DNA of 64,000 nucleotides, taken from Cyclina sinensis. Lineage: Eukaryota; Mollusca; Bivalvia; Venerida; Veneridae. The DNA lies in NCBI GenBank assembly GCA_012932295.1, contig JAAONU010000019.1, forward strand, positions 32,651,913-32,715,912, written 5' to 3'. Numbering within the stretch: position 1 is the first letter of the stretch; every line of letters starts with the position of its first letter. A model generated the notes under the pieces. It saw only the letters and a list, made by a program, of their open reading frames with translations. It had not been told where the DNA came from and did not search any database. Both the position numbers and the translations under genes were made by a program. Below are positions 33,807-45,817 of this stretch, piece after piece.

Positions 33807-35703
33807 GGATATGATTTTAATCAGATTGGAGGAAGTTAAAGCTTTAAAAATATAAGAATATAAGAATAAAGATATTCAAAGGGTTAAAAGCGCTGAAAGA
33901 CTGTCGGCTTGATAGGGGCGAGGTTTATGCTGAAGCACATTTTTTTGCTTACATAGCCATTCGTCTATTTTGGAATCAATAAAGTCTTTAAATCAGCGGA
34001 ATGTTTATTTTTTATGTCAGTGAAATGACTGTGGTAGGAAACTAATTTAGTAATTCATTCTCATTTATCGAAACTTGATATGTGACATTAATACTTCATG
34101 ATAACCACTACTACTTCTACTATTACTTCAAGCTAGCAAAGAATTTTTAATAGTTATCCTTTGATTGTTACTATTGAAATGCTGGAATTGAAAAAGTGAT
34201 AAAAATTTGTTTTGTTCTTTTCTCCACTCCTAATGTTGAACTAGTATATATGCCTTCTGCAGATTTGCTGAACTGAACTTGCCTATGACTTGCAAGCTTA
34301 ATTTTAAATTAACAATCAGTATATAAATTTATCAGCGATGAGTGCTGATTAAAATTAAAGTTACTGGTTCTTTTCTAATTAAGGTCTGCAAACATTAGCA
34401 TTACATAATCGTATTTCCATTTTAGCATTTCCAAAAGCATAGAATACTCTAGTACTTACAGCGCTTTGATCTGACAAAATGGCAATGATTATCTCTCAAT
34501 CTCCTCGCAGTGATTTCCCCTTCATTCTGCCGTCACGCGTTACCTTTAGGTGGATTTCAGCTACATTTACATTTAGTAGTAGTCTCGTTACTTTTTTAAA
34601 GAAAAATTTCTTTCTTTTTTGTCCAGTTACATTTGTAATTGCATCCATTAACATGCCTGGATGTAAAAGTACCTTTTAAAAAAGTTTAACATGTTGCTTA
34701 TTTACTTTCAACCATAATCACGTGACTTGCCTGTCGGCGCTGAATGTATGGAAGGGGACTTAACGTTTGTATTCATCTATCGGAGGCGTGTTTAAATGCT
34801 GCTATTTGATTGGATCAGTCAATGGCATCGGACAGAGGAGTCGTGTATTGATTTCCCAGTGTTAAAAATTAGAACGATTCGGTATTGAAAAATTAGTATT
34901 CAGTGAGTGCTGTTTCTTTTTTTCTACACTCATCATTGATAGTAATAGAAAAGTTAATAAGAACAATTAGCATTTACTATTTACTTGATATTAAAGCTTC
35001 AGACCAAATTATTCACATTTATTATAATTCCAAAGAACTACTTTGTATTGCGGAGTAACCGGAAGTGCATGCTGTTAGTTCGTTAACTTCCGGTGTTTGA
35101 TTTCTGATTTATGGTAATACTGTATTCACTTCGTTCCTCGTGAATACAAAAAACGATATTATATTTTTAGACAGGGAAAGCCACAGTTACTTTTCAGCCA
35201 ATCAGTGACTAGCCTATAAAGAAACGTCCATAGATACATTTGACAATCTTAAATTTAAACAAACAATGCATGTTTGCATGTTCCTTATGTATTTCACTTT
35301 TCAAAGTGTTTTTAACATGTATACGTAAACAAGCCAGTAAAACTATCAAAAAGGTTAAAATCACAATGGTATGGTTGTTTTTAAACGTTTAATTGCTATG
35401 TTAAGATGTTAACGTAAACGCGTAGTTGAAATGTGTTTACAAAATTGTCAGAAAACACCTGTTTATTTATAGCTTTTGCAATCACATGATCGTTAAAGCC
35501 AATGAAAAATGGTTTCAAGATTTTTCGGTTGCGGGGATATTAGCGCACTTTCATTGGTTGTTTTAAAGTTCATTGTAAAGGTCAATATCATAAATCTACT
35601 CGCATTAAAGCAGCGGTGTCTATTCACATAGCTGCTGAAGGAGCGTGATAATTTGCACAAATGAAGATAAATTATGATCTTGCAAACAATTAAAGTTGTA
35701 AAC
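33807..35703. other. No gene seen; one short hairpin
   Basis: TGTATTCAC...GTGAATACA near 35125-35155 is a hairpin related to the right end of the dispersed repeat that follows, so the repeat may begin there. Nothing else is supported. Confidence 0.3.
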
Positions 35704-36496
35704 TGTAGGTCACGACGTCTGTTTGCAGCAGCACTGTTTCTCTATTTCAGGGGAACTATATTCTAACAACCCCCCCCCCCCACACACACACACACACACA
35801 TTTAGATCAAGTACAATCTTAATTATATTAGTTTACCTCAGCACACAACAGGTAAGCTCATGAAGCAAAAGAATAGATGTAAACTTACGCTCTTCTTTGT
35901 TGTTCTGAGTCATCCTGTGAATCGTAACCTGGTCTTTACATTTCCTTCGGTAGTCTCATAAAGCTACTGTTTTATATATTTATAAATCAAATTTAGACAA
36001 GCTGTACCCACGTCAATGTGTAGAACTAATATATGAATTTACTTTAAACAAATAAAAGTAAAATATTTCTTAAAGGTCTGTATCATAATTAAGTTAGACG
36101 ACTTAAGTAAATAATTTAACAAATCGGTAGTTATACGAGACCACTAGATTTTGCGACACAATTAAGTTGGTATCATGCAATGAATTAACGTAAGACTGAA
36201 ACGAGAACCAGACTAGCGACACAATGAGCGATTGGTTTAGAAAATTGCATAAGAAGCATATGCCACGATTTTTTTCTCAGATCACTAAGCAAATACCTTG
36301 AAGCCAAAAAATTCGCAAACAGTAAAATATCACATATAAAACAAGTATTTATAAGATAGTTAAGCGTTTTGTACAAACAAAACACTTGTGCACTATTTTG
36401 TCGGCTGCGGAACACTAAATTTGTATGCTCCCAGTCATTTCCTGAAGCATTGTTAAGAGACTGTATTCCCTGCCAACGCAGTGAATACAAAAACAG
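35704..36496 (+). repeat. Dispersed repeat, copy 2
   Basis: It shares ordered blocks with 8885-10085, including GAACCAGACTAGCG, GAGCGATTGGTTTAGAAA and the terminal hairpin CTGTATTCCCTGCC / GCAGTGAATACA near 36462-36490. No conserved ORF. A C-run and (CA)n lie at 35769-35800. Confidence 0.5.
35769..35800. repeat. (C)n(AC)n microsatellite
   Basis: About 13 C followed by about nine CA units. Confidence 0.95.
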
Positions 36497-37126
36497 TAAC
36501 AACATTTTCCTTATTTTCGTTTTCTTCGTCTTTTCTTTACTTTTAAAAAAAATATTTTTTTTTTGTATATATGTCTGTCAGAATGTAAGAAACCCCTGGC
36601 AATTTGAACTAAAAAGCATGAGTTTTAAATTATGCTGAAGAACTATCTTTACATTCTGCAAAGGTCAGTACTTAATCGAATTTAAGAAAGCATTAAATAA
36701 CCAGTCACTTTTACTGCCTATACTGACAAGTTATCTCAGGGTTTTTGAAACAAACACAACAACAAACAACTAAATAACTAAATAAATAAATAAATAAATT
36801 TATATATCTTCGAGAAATAAAAGAATTTAATTGACGTCAGCTTCTCTCAAAACTTATTATTAAAAGACACTGTTAAAATAATGTTATTATTTAGCATCTT
36901 TTCCGTTCGTCCAAATACATAGATAGGGAGACAAAAAATCCTAAATACGCTGTAAATGGTAATTTTTCAACATGGTCATTCTCGTCCTAGAACTTAGTCC
37001 GTATCATCCTGGAAAGTGATATTAGGTTTGTTCAAATAGGGTCTAGGTCTGGTGATATGAAATGTCAAAAAATATGATCGATATAGTTCCACGGTCCGTA
37101 TCGTCCGTATCGTCCGTAATTCTAAA
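36497..37126. other. No gene; short tandem repeats
   Basis: (TAAA)n near 36775-36800 and a short CGTCCGTAT tandem at 37095-37120. No gene is supported. Confidence 0.35.
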
Positions 37127-37756
37127 GAGTGCCAGACGTTTAGACCCCTTGTAACCTAGACCCCTTTAAATTTTAAATTGAAGGTGACCCCTTAAAGACA
37201 CATAGGCCCCTTAGTTTGGATTTTGACAATATTAAGTATGTTTGATGATTTTTTTCTTATATATGTTTGAAATCAGTTTTTTGATGGGGAATATATATTT
37301 TTATCAGTCTGATGATTGAAACAATAAGAATATACAATAAAAATTGGTATTTAAAAAACAAGCAATCAACACTGAAAAAAACACTTCAATCAAAGTTTTT
37401 ATTCTTGTATGCGATTCATAATTCTGATAAAAAAAATAAATTGTATTATTTCATCAAAGTGATTTTTTTAAATATCCTTCTATAACGCTGGATTATTTTT
37501 ACAATAAAAAGAATCACTTAAACAAAAATAAGACATTCTAAAATATGTATTTACAATAGATAGAAATATTTAAAATTATATACATGTGTGTAGCATTACA
37601 ACTGTTGATAATATACAGATCCCTGGAATCATACAACACACTATTATAATATACACAAATTATACATTAGCTCCGGCCATATATTTCCCCCACATGTGCT
37701 AGAAATACCTCACACACAATGTCATGGTGCTCATACTGGTCCCAAAAAAGCCCAAT

Positions 37757-38260
37757 CTAGTTGTCAGTTGACTGGTATAAAGCCCTACGATTCTTTATGA
37801 GGTCCCCTAGGGACACAAGGTGAACTTGTATATCAACAAATTTGGCCTCTTCAAGGAGCATGGGTATAAGTACATAGAATGGAAGGGTCCTTTTTCTGCC
37901 TTTTGATTAAGCTTTTGGTGCCAGCCTTCAGTATCATTATTGGTACGAATAGGCTGACGATATACCGACCACTCTTCCACACTCCAAAGACTGAAGTCTA
38001 TCCATGTGTCCTCCACATACAAAAAACAGATCTTGAACTGGTTGAGAACTAGTCTCAGCTCTGTCCTTGAGACGGGAAAAGGCACGTCTTATGTCACTCC
38101 AGGAAGGAAGGCTAAGAGCTAGCAACTTTGAAATGTTATTCTTTTTCGTATGATCTGGACAGGTCAAAGTCCTTCACATGACGTTGGACTGAGCCCAGTG
38201 AAAAAAATCAGCCTTTCAGGGTCGTGCCTGGAAATAATTCACGGAGTGCCTGCCACACAC
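37757..38260 (-). pseudogene. MULE transposase C-terminal exon
   Basis: The minus strand has a good 3' splice site (CATTTTTTTTTATTTTCAG) at 38261-38262. Then VWQALRELFPGTTLKG, a TGA where a Cys is usual, FFSLGSVQRHVKDFDLSRSY, SIWRP-like SLWSVEEWSVYRQPIRTNND and EGWHQKLNQKA, the signature of MULE (FLYWCH-linked) transposases. A frame shift near 37880 leads to KFVDIQVHLVSLGDLIKNRR and a stop at 37757. The N-terminal catalytic part was not found. Confidence 0.75.
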
Positions 38261-38934
38261 CTGAAAATAAAAAAAAATGAAAATATAAGTTTTAGTAATG
38301 TTATAATGTATTATACATTTCATTATTATTTGTTTGGGTCGTCCAAAAATGGAAGCACAATTTCAGCCTCTATCACTCTTAATTACCAAAGCCGCAAATA
38401 GTCCATCTGTATAAAATGACTGGCGCATTTATTTTTACACCCTTCTCAAAGAACAGAAAAATAGTTCCCGACTGGTCAACTTCAACTTATTACTACCAAA
38501 AGTCAATACTGACTAAAAGATAAAAGATTCCTAACATTATGTAATTCTTTACACTTCAACAAATTATCGGCATTATATTCAAACAATTTTGATTATAAAT
38601 ATGTCGATTTCGTACTCTTAAATGAAAAGGCGTTCGTTTACATGAAATTACGCATTAATTTGTAACGTGACCAAACCTCGCCGAAAAGTAAACAGAAGAG
38701 ATTACCACGCTCATGAAAAGTTTGTAGATTCTTTTCATGTAACTTTATTTGTGCATTATCACGTGGTGTTTTCTTAACGACAGACAAATGTAGAAGTTGA
38801 CTGATTATTACAAACGAGTTTGTAACAGTTGAGAAAAGGACATATATTTTAATTAGGTCATGGTTCCTCTGTTTATAACTTACGAGTGACGAAGTCCAGA
38901 TCTGTGAGCAGGTGTAAACCCTAGACAACAAGGA
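38261..38934. other. MULE interior, no gene seen
   Basis: AT-rich sequence upstream of the transposase exon on the minus strand. No further MULE motif was recognised. Confidence 0.3.
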
Positions 38935-39310
38935 AAAAACATCGATTTTCCGTAATTCATTTTTGACGTTCCTGTTTAAAAAAATAAGAAAGATAAATGA
39001 CTGAAAATACTAAAGATGCTTATTTTCCTTTCAAAAAGAAACATTTATAAAAAAAATAAGCTTGATTTATTGACGCTCAGTAAGTTGAAACTGATAAAGA
39101 AAAAGCCCGATTCTACGGAAAACGCGGAAAGAAACATTGATTTTCCGGAAATCATTTAGATGCTCTTGGTAAAAAAAGTTTTAAAGATAGATTAAAGAAA
39201 ATACCATATATGTTTAAATTACGTTTCAATATGAAACATTTATGAAATTTAGCTTGATTTAATGACGTAAAATAAGTTTAATTTCATAAAGAATTAACCC
39301 AATTCTTCGG
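38935..39310. repeat. Diverged ~180-bp tandem duplication
   Basis: Blocks CGATTTTCCGTAATTCATTT / TGATTTTCCGGAAATCATTT, AAACATTTATRAAA, AGCTTGATTTAWTGACG and CGATTCTACGGAAAAC / CAATTCTTCGGAAAAC recur in the same order about 180 bp apart. Confidence 0.6.
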
Positions 39311-39397
39311 AAAACCTGTAATTTTATATAACTTTAGATTACTAAAGATAAGCAGACAGCAGTAATGGTTAAATTTACTAGTAAAAGTAAGAAAGAT

Positions 39398-39680
39398 ATC
39401 TATCTATTTCAGCTTATTTATCGTCAGTACCGGTTGCCAATATGACCGACGCGCCCTGAAGAGATTAGTTATTTTAATTTGTGGGGGTAGTGCAAGATAC
39501 TAAAAGCATCCCATTCCAGAGACACCTCTGGTTCTTTTGCATGCTCAGTGTACAGCACTGATACCTCGGTTTAACGTCTCATCCGAAAGGCAATTAGTAA
39601 TGCTTGTGGAGGAGCGGGGTATCGATCCCTGGGTTACCAGTCCAGCGCGTTACCACTGGACCAATAATACGCTCCGAACA
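39398..39680 (-). mobile_element. tRNA-derived SINE, copy
   Basis: Minus-oriented relative of the copy at 54737-55031: tail TCTATCTATTT, body GTGCAAGATACTAAAAGC, CATTCCAGAGACACC, then a tRNA-like head ending near CGCTCCG. It lies inside the MULE relic. Confidence 0.8.
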
Positions 39681-39895
39681 GACCTTGCACTAATCGTCCT
39701 ATTTATAGTAATGATTATCTCCCTTAGTTTGTAAAAAAGGTATTCATATATATAAAGAAATCCCGTTTATATATTATCGAGTTTTACTCATTTTTGTTTG
39801 TTTAAACACAAACCTCCACATCAAAGCACAAAATTAATCAGAAGACAATTTTGCTTGCTGTATGCTTGATTAAGATAACACACTTAACTTACCGA

Positions 39896-40034
39896 ATTTG
39901 ATCTATCTATCTGTCTGAGCTTAATTATCGTCGGTCCCGGATGCCCATATGACCGACTTCACCTGAATAGATTAGTTATTTTATGCTACGGGAGTAGTGC
40001 AAGATACTGAAAGAATCCTATTCCAAAGACACCC
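39896..40034 (-). mobile_element. tRNA-derived SINE, 3' fragment
   Basis: Only the tail half is present (TCTATCTATCTG to CAAAGACACCC). The tRNA-like head is missing, as after 5' truncation. Confidence 0.7.
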
Positions 40035-40185
40035 ATGAATATGAATTTTCAAATTAACAAAAGACAATCTTAAAATGATGTAACTAATAGCATATTATTA
40101 CGGTACTGCTTATAGCCTTTTCCCATAATTTCCGGGTTTTCTCGTACGTCCGTATTTTGCGGCATCAGTAATGTTCTGTTTAGCT

Positions 40186-40252
40186 CGGTGGTTAGAGTTT
40201 AAGCCTTTGATGCGCTACGATCGGGATTCGAATCACATTCTAGCTATTTTTA
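40186..40252 (+). repeat. tRNA-like SINE head
   Basis: TAGCTCGGTGGTTAGAG resembles an A box and GGGATTCGAATCACA a B box, about 35 bp apart, followed by AT-rich sequence. No acceptor stem is formed, so it is a SINE or tRNA relic and not a working tRNA. Confidence 0.45.
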
Positions 40253-42485
40253 TATTCTTAAATGCATTGCATCTTCCTGTTACGGACCTGCTTCTTCGTA
40301 AGAATTTGATCACCTGACATGTACACTGAATGGGAGAAGGACTTTAAGGAGGAGTTACTGTCTGTCCATTGCATTGTTGTGGCATCTTTGTATTTCCTAT
40401 TCCACATGTATTTTTCATTCCTTGTTCCTTTTACATAACAACTGTTAAAGAATGATTTATGAACACAAAGACCTGTTACAACTATTACATTCATACATCG
40501 CCAGAACATTTATTCTTTAATTCTATTCCATTTAGTACACTTGGATTTTTTTTTTTAAAATGCTTGCATTAGAGAATAAATAAAACAGCAAAAAATAAAG
40601 AAGACATCAAATTATAAGTTTGTATAAAATGTATTTATATATATAATAGTAGCGTTAATAGTCAAGATCAAATTAAAGAACTTGAAAAATTGTTCTGAAA
40701 CATATCTTAAAGTATGACAATGTACTAACTGAATGTAAAAGGAAGCCTGCAAATAATGACAAGATAACTCTGTGTAACTATCTATGGGCCACTACCACTG
40801 GACGAGGTTTAAGATTACTGTACTAAAACTAAATTTCTTTTTTTAGTTTAGTATGAAATACATTTGTTTTGATAAAGTTTATGTTCACCTATTTGAAATA
40901 TTATACACATGTATAGATATAGTTCTGTTCATATACAAAGTATTGTAAAGTTCGTTGCTAAAGTTATTTTATTTCAATACTATCAAAGATAATGCCATAT
41001 AACTTTAAATACATTTCCCTTTGCAATGGCAGATTCCAACAAAATCTAAATGCAAATCTAGCAAACAGTGTTAATACATTCTGAGATATTAAATTGGAAA
41101 ACAGACTCGCGTCTGATCAGAATTATATGTATTGACCGACCCAAAATCCATTAATACAGCATTCACTAGGTGCAATTTGGTTACTTATAGATACTGATTT
41201 GCACACCAATACTAAATGTCTAGTATTTCAACTTCATACCTATGTATTAAAAAAAAAAACATCGGGGAGTGGAAGAAATACCTACCCATCCCATGTAAAT
41301 AAATAATTTAGTGTTAGGCTTGGGAGTGGGTTACTCATGAAAGAAAAAAGAAATTTGAAGGTAGTCAAGTACCTATATATTTAAAAAAAATAATCAATAA
41401 ATAATGAAAGAAAAAAATTGGAGGTGGTAAAGCAGGAGTGGGGTGGGGGATAAGGGGGATCCCCATGCAGAGTGAGTGTGGGAGGAGGGGAAGGAAGTAC
41501 GTACCCATCTCATGCCAGTTAATATTTCATTTCTAGGCTTAAGAATTTTTTTTATATATACAAGTATTGGCAAAATCAAGTGACCCCTGGGGGAGGGGCT
41601 AACTTTGACCCCAGGGATATGGTACCAACAATTTTTGCAGGGGTCTTGCTGGTGATCAAGTATTCCAAGTTTGAATGGAATATCTTTGACAACTTTTGAG
41701 AAATGGACATTAACAAAAAAGTTAACCAAGAAATTTTAAGTTGAAAAAGGGGCATAACTTTGCAAAAATAAATTTGAGGGTTATCTGCCCTTGAGAAATG
41801 GTGTCGTATTTTGATAGAGAACATGTATTCTTAATTTGAAGTAAATATCATCAACAATTTAATCTTGTTAATCCATCGCTTTTGCAATTTAATATAAGTC
41901 CAAATTAATAGTTTCTGCTGACACCATATTATGTTCTGTCCACTTTGATACTAAGTGGTCCACTACAAGAAACACTCTATAGAATATATATGTTTAATGT
42001 ATGTATACGCTCTAAGCTATCTATTAACTGAATTCCACATCAAGCATGCACTAGTATATATATAAAAATACAGATAACCGCGCATGATCAAATAATATAA
42101 GTATGAAAGAGTTCATGACTTCTTAAAATACACAACAATAATTAGGCAATCAATGGACTTCAAAGTAATGGTGGTGTTTCCAGGTTTGAAGCAAATTGGC
42201 AAACACCAGTCCACTTTAATTAATCATGCCAAATAAAGTATTGACAATCACTTTGATCTAGTCTTGCTAATTATGCAACACTTTAAAAATATAAAATAAT
42301 TTAACATTAATCATTTAATGCTTATTATAATCTTTAACACCTCTCCTGATAGTTTTCCCCCATGAAATTTAGTTTCTTTTTGTTCTTGATCCTTTTCAAT
42401 CACAATTTACCAAGAATCATCACTTTATGGCTATAATATCAAATAATAATACCAAAAAAATAATAATAAAATCAATCTCATGGCT
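40253..42485. other. MULE interior, AT-rich, no gene
   Basis: No ORF with family motifs. Near 41575-41830 there is text resembling one unit of the Helentron-like arrays (CCCCAGGG, CCAAGTTTGAATGG), probably a fragment. Confidence 0.3.
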
Positions 42486-42659
42486 AAATCAATATAATTA
42501 AACATTCCTTAAATAAGGGGTCTAAGTTTCTTTAAAAAAATCAAATCATGGGTCTAGGTGTCTTAGGGGACTAAGTGTCATCTAAAATTGAAATGGGTCT
42601 AATTGTCAAGGGGTCTAACTGTCTTGCTCCCATCCTACATGAGCCATGATAAATGTAAG

Positions 42660-42958
42660 ACTATCTATCTATTTAAGCTTATTTATCGTCGGTACCGGTT
42701 GCCCATATGACCGACGCTCCCTGGAGAGATTAGTTATTTTATGTGGTGGGGGTAGTGCAAGATACAGAAAGCATCCCATTCCAGAGACACTCCTGGTTCT
42801 TTTACATGCTCAGTGTATAGCACTGATACATGGGACCCCGGTTTAAAGTCTCTCATCCGAAAGACTATTAGTAATGTTAGTGGTGGAGCGGGGGATCGAA
42901 CTCGGGACCCTTGGTATACCAGTCCAGCGCGTTTCCACTGGACCACATCCGCTCCCAT
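42660..42958 (-). mobile_element. tRNA-derived SINE, full copy
   Basis: Minus strand head GGGAGCGGATGTGGTCCAG, B-box-like GAGTTCGATCC and CCGCTCC, which can pair with the 5' GGAGCGG as a 7-bp acceptor stem. Body and TAGATAGA tail match the other copies. Just outside the MULE right end. Confidence 0.85.
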
Positions 42959-43169
42959 ATAAATGGGATATATAGACTATATCACCGCTGCTTTTATACT
43001 GAACACTGATGTCTGATTTGGTAATATACACAAACAGAGGCTTAAAAAGACCAAATTGAAAATACACAGTCAGAAATAGCCGAAATTCACAAAACTTACA
43101 TCCGCGTATTTAAGATCTTAGATCCGCGGGTCTAACTTAGAACTGGTAATTAGTCATACCGCCGAAATA

Positions 43170-43279
<110 letters not shown>

Positions 43280-43485
43280 CTTTCTTTTGAATTTTCATCT
43301 TAACACTACGTATAACAATAAAAAAGTAAACTGACATTACTTTTATTTTTGTTTACTGTAATTCGGTATATTTCGGCCTATTTCGGTGTTTTTGGGTATT
43401 TCAGTACTTCTACAATAATTTAGTGTTTTGTCACCAGTCTCATGATTTTTACGAAAGGTTTATTATACACAGCCTATTATTTAAA

Positions 43486-43578
43486 ATGGCGTCTGCAGGT
43501 CGATTGAAAACTTTCGGAGATAAACCGAAGTCATTTCAACTCGAGGAAAATGGGGAATTATATTATATAGGATCTGAA
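43486..43578 (+). CDS. SMARCB1: SMARCB1/SNF5 homologue, coding exon 1
   Basis: ATG opens 31 codons (MASAGRLKTFGDKPKSFQLE, then ENGELYYIGSE) followed at once by a GT donor (GAA|GTAATC). This matches the N-terminus of SMARCB1/INI1/SNF5, the core subunit of SWI/SNF (BAF) chromatin remodellers, where a winged-helix DNA-binding region begins (KTFG.KP..FQLE..GE.Y.IGSE). Human exon 1, as I recall it, also ends after codon 31 in phase 0. Without splicing the frame ends four codons later. Exon 2 (expected to start VGNYLRMF) was not found in the window, so intron 1 is at least 20 kb or this is a detached exon copy. No TATA box is obvious. Confidence 0.8.
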
Positions 43579-43686
43579 GTAATCAAAATTTAATTTTATG
43601 TACTCGACTTCAAGAAAATTAACAAGAAGTCCCTTGTGATTAAGTCTTATTAGGTTTTTTTGTGTTGCAATGACAGTTCTCTTTGT

Positions 43687-43854
43687 CTATAATCACAGGA
43701 GCTTGAAATTGTATTTTTAGTCATTCAAGAGTCCAAACTGTTAATCTAGCTTCTTTTTCTGTATATATTTTTTATATATAGAATAGAAGCTACAAATACA
43801 GTTTAAAACTCTTGAAGGACTAAAAACACAATTTCAAGCTCCTAGAAATTATAG
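43687..43854. repeat. Foldback repeat, ~75-bp arms
   Basis: Left arm CTATAATCACAGGAGCTTG, AAATTGTATTTTTAGTC, TTCAAGAGT, AAACTGT, TAGCTTCT; the right arm is its inverse (AGAAGCTA, ACAGTTTAAAACTCTTGAA, GACTAAAAACACAATTT, CAAGCTCC, ATTATAG), around a short AT-rich loop. A small MITE-like hairpin within the presumed SMARCB1 intron 1. Confidence 0.85.
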
Positions 43855-43890
43855 TCAGTATTGACTTTTGGCAGTATTAAGTTGAAGTGT

Positions 43891-43933
43891 GCTATAATCA
43901 GAGACATAGATATCTATGTCTCTGCTATAATCA
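43891..43933. repeat. 22-bp palindrome between 10-bp direct repeats
   Basis: GCTATAATCA (43891-43900) and GCTATAATCA (43924-43933) flank GAGACATAGATATCTATGTCTC, a perfect palindrome, followed by one T. Confidence 0.9.
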
Positions 43934-44242
43934 AATATTGTGGTCTTACCGTCTTTCGAAACCCTTAAGATTTGACAACAAATTTCAAATAATTTAAAGA
44001 CTTACAAAAACAATAAACATTACACTTATTTAAAAAGGTCATTTTTACAAAAAAACAAGCACCTGCTTTCAAACCGCTTCTACTATTGATAGTACAGTTC
44101 AAAAACTTTGATCCAAACAGTTTACAATGTCAACATTATGAAAAAATGAAGAAACACTAACAGTTTAACATTTCTTATATTTGTCTTATTCCTCGGTGTT
44201 CTGTTGAGTATGTCAAGCGCAGATGAAAACATCATTCTAATT

Positions 44243-44940
44243 CAGGGTTTCCTCTGGGTCAATTTTAGTTTGCGCCAGCAAATTCGCCACTCAGACAAAG
44301 TTGGTGCCAATGGCTCAAAAGTTGGAGCCAGTGATTTTGTAAGGAGACATGCCTTTCTCTGTTAAGATATTACAGAAGTAGTATCATTGTGACAACAAAC
44401 ACTATTTATATATTTATTACAACTGTTTATTAACAAAAAATAAGCACATTTGCATATCATTTTTAAAAGATAAATAACATGAAAATATGAACAATATCTT
44501 TATAAGATTAAGCATGAACCATTTATTTTTACACTTATTTAATCTTCCATACACGAAAACGACACCTGCAAACACTGACGATTTTTCTTTTCATCACTGT
44601 ACTTTGCTACAAACACTAACTGACCGCACGTGGTTAATTATCTTATTTTCGGACGATTAAAAATGGCAAATAAATCCAATTAACCGATTGTCAGTTGCAT
44701 CTCAACACGTTCTCAAAGTGTCATAAAGTTTGATAAACAAACTAGTCACGCGTGACCTTGTACTAAACATCCGGGCCGCTTATGTAATTTTGATGGCCGC
44801 TTATTGATTTTAATCGTACTAGTTGTCGGATGCTCTCTTTTACGTTGGCGCCAGTAAAATTCGCCAATGGAAGATTTTAAGGGCCAGAATTAGTATTTTG
44901 GCGCATTTGGCGCAATTGGCGAGCGACAGCGGGAACCCTG
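44243..44940. mobile_element. MITE in the transposase C-terminus (698 bp)
   Basis: The left end is CAGGGTTTCC with GCGCCAGCAAATTCGCC inward; the right end, read on minus, is CAGGGTTCCC with GCGCC motifs inward. TAATT is repeated on both sides (44238-44242, 44941-44945). It interrupts the transposase zinc finger after the codons for CCKETVI; matching coding sense resumes on the other side. No ORF of its own. Family uncertain, since a 5-bp duplication is unusual for hAT-like ends. Confidence 0.75.
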
Positions 44941-45817
44941 TAATTACCGTTTCTTTGCAACAATAGATCAAATGTGTCCAATGTCTGTATCCTGGAGAAT
45001 CAAACTGAGCCCATTTTGTGAAAACTAAAGACACACAATTTCGAAGCTGTTTTGGTTGGAATAATTTACAAACACAACATTTATCTGCTTCAGACATTTC
45101 ATCATCATCAGAACTATCAGTATCTATATCTGGAAGCAGGTTTATGTGTGGAGGCCCAGGAACAGGGTGGGAAGAGGAACTGGTTGGTTTTGACTTGGTG
45201 GTTGGTTTTGTTTTGGCTTTCAAAAGAACTTTTGTTTTATTCTGTCTGGATGATGTTTTTGTGGTCTGCATGAGCTTTGGTTGGGATCTAGCCACTATTT
45301 CTTTGTCGACATTAGAACTGGTAATTTCCTGACCAGAAACAATGTTACTTGTATAGATCTTTGATAAAGCCCTGTGAAATTCTTTCTTCTTTTCAATGAT
45401 ATTCTCTGCTTCCCGGAAAGCATCGGGAACAGAAAGTACCGGTTCAGGTGTAGACGCAACATAAGGATCAGAGGGTTTGAAGACATCAGGGTTGATGACA
45501 GTTCTGTTAAAGGGGAAGATTCCAGTTCTCTGAAAGGCTGCTGGCAGGTTTTTATTTGATAAAGCTGTGATATAGGAACTGGATGCAAGAGTTGCAACAT
45601 TGTGCCTTGTAATTCTTGAAGATGGGTGTTCCCTCAGAAATTTGTGACATGTGTTGTTATAGATCTTCTGTAGGGGTCCAAAGCACCCAACATCAAATGG
45701 CTGCAGAACATGGCTGGTATGAGCAGGCAGCACAAACAGAATTATATTGTTCATCTTGGCCCACTCTAACACAGGAATGTTCATGTGAGACTTAGGGCCA
45801 TCAAATATAATTAGAAT

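Larger units (their letters stand above)
37127..42626. mobile_element. MULE-type DNA transposon relic
   Basis: The two ends are inverted over about 85 bp at moderate identity. Left: GCCAGACGTTTAGACCCCTT, TAGACCCCTTTAAATTT, GACCCCTTAAAGACAC. Right, read on minus: GCAAGACAGTTAGACCCCTT, TAGACCCATTTCAATTT, CCCCTAAGACAC. A MULE transposase fragment lies inside near the left end. SINEs inserted later occupy much of the interior. A 9-bp target duplication was not identified. Confidence 0.6.
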
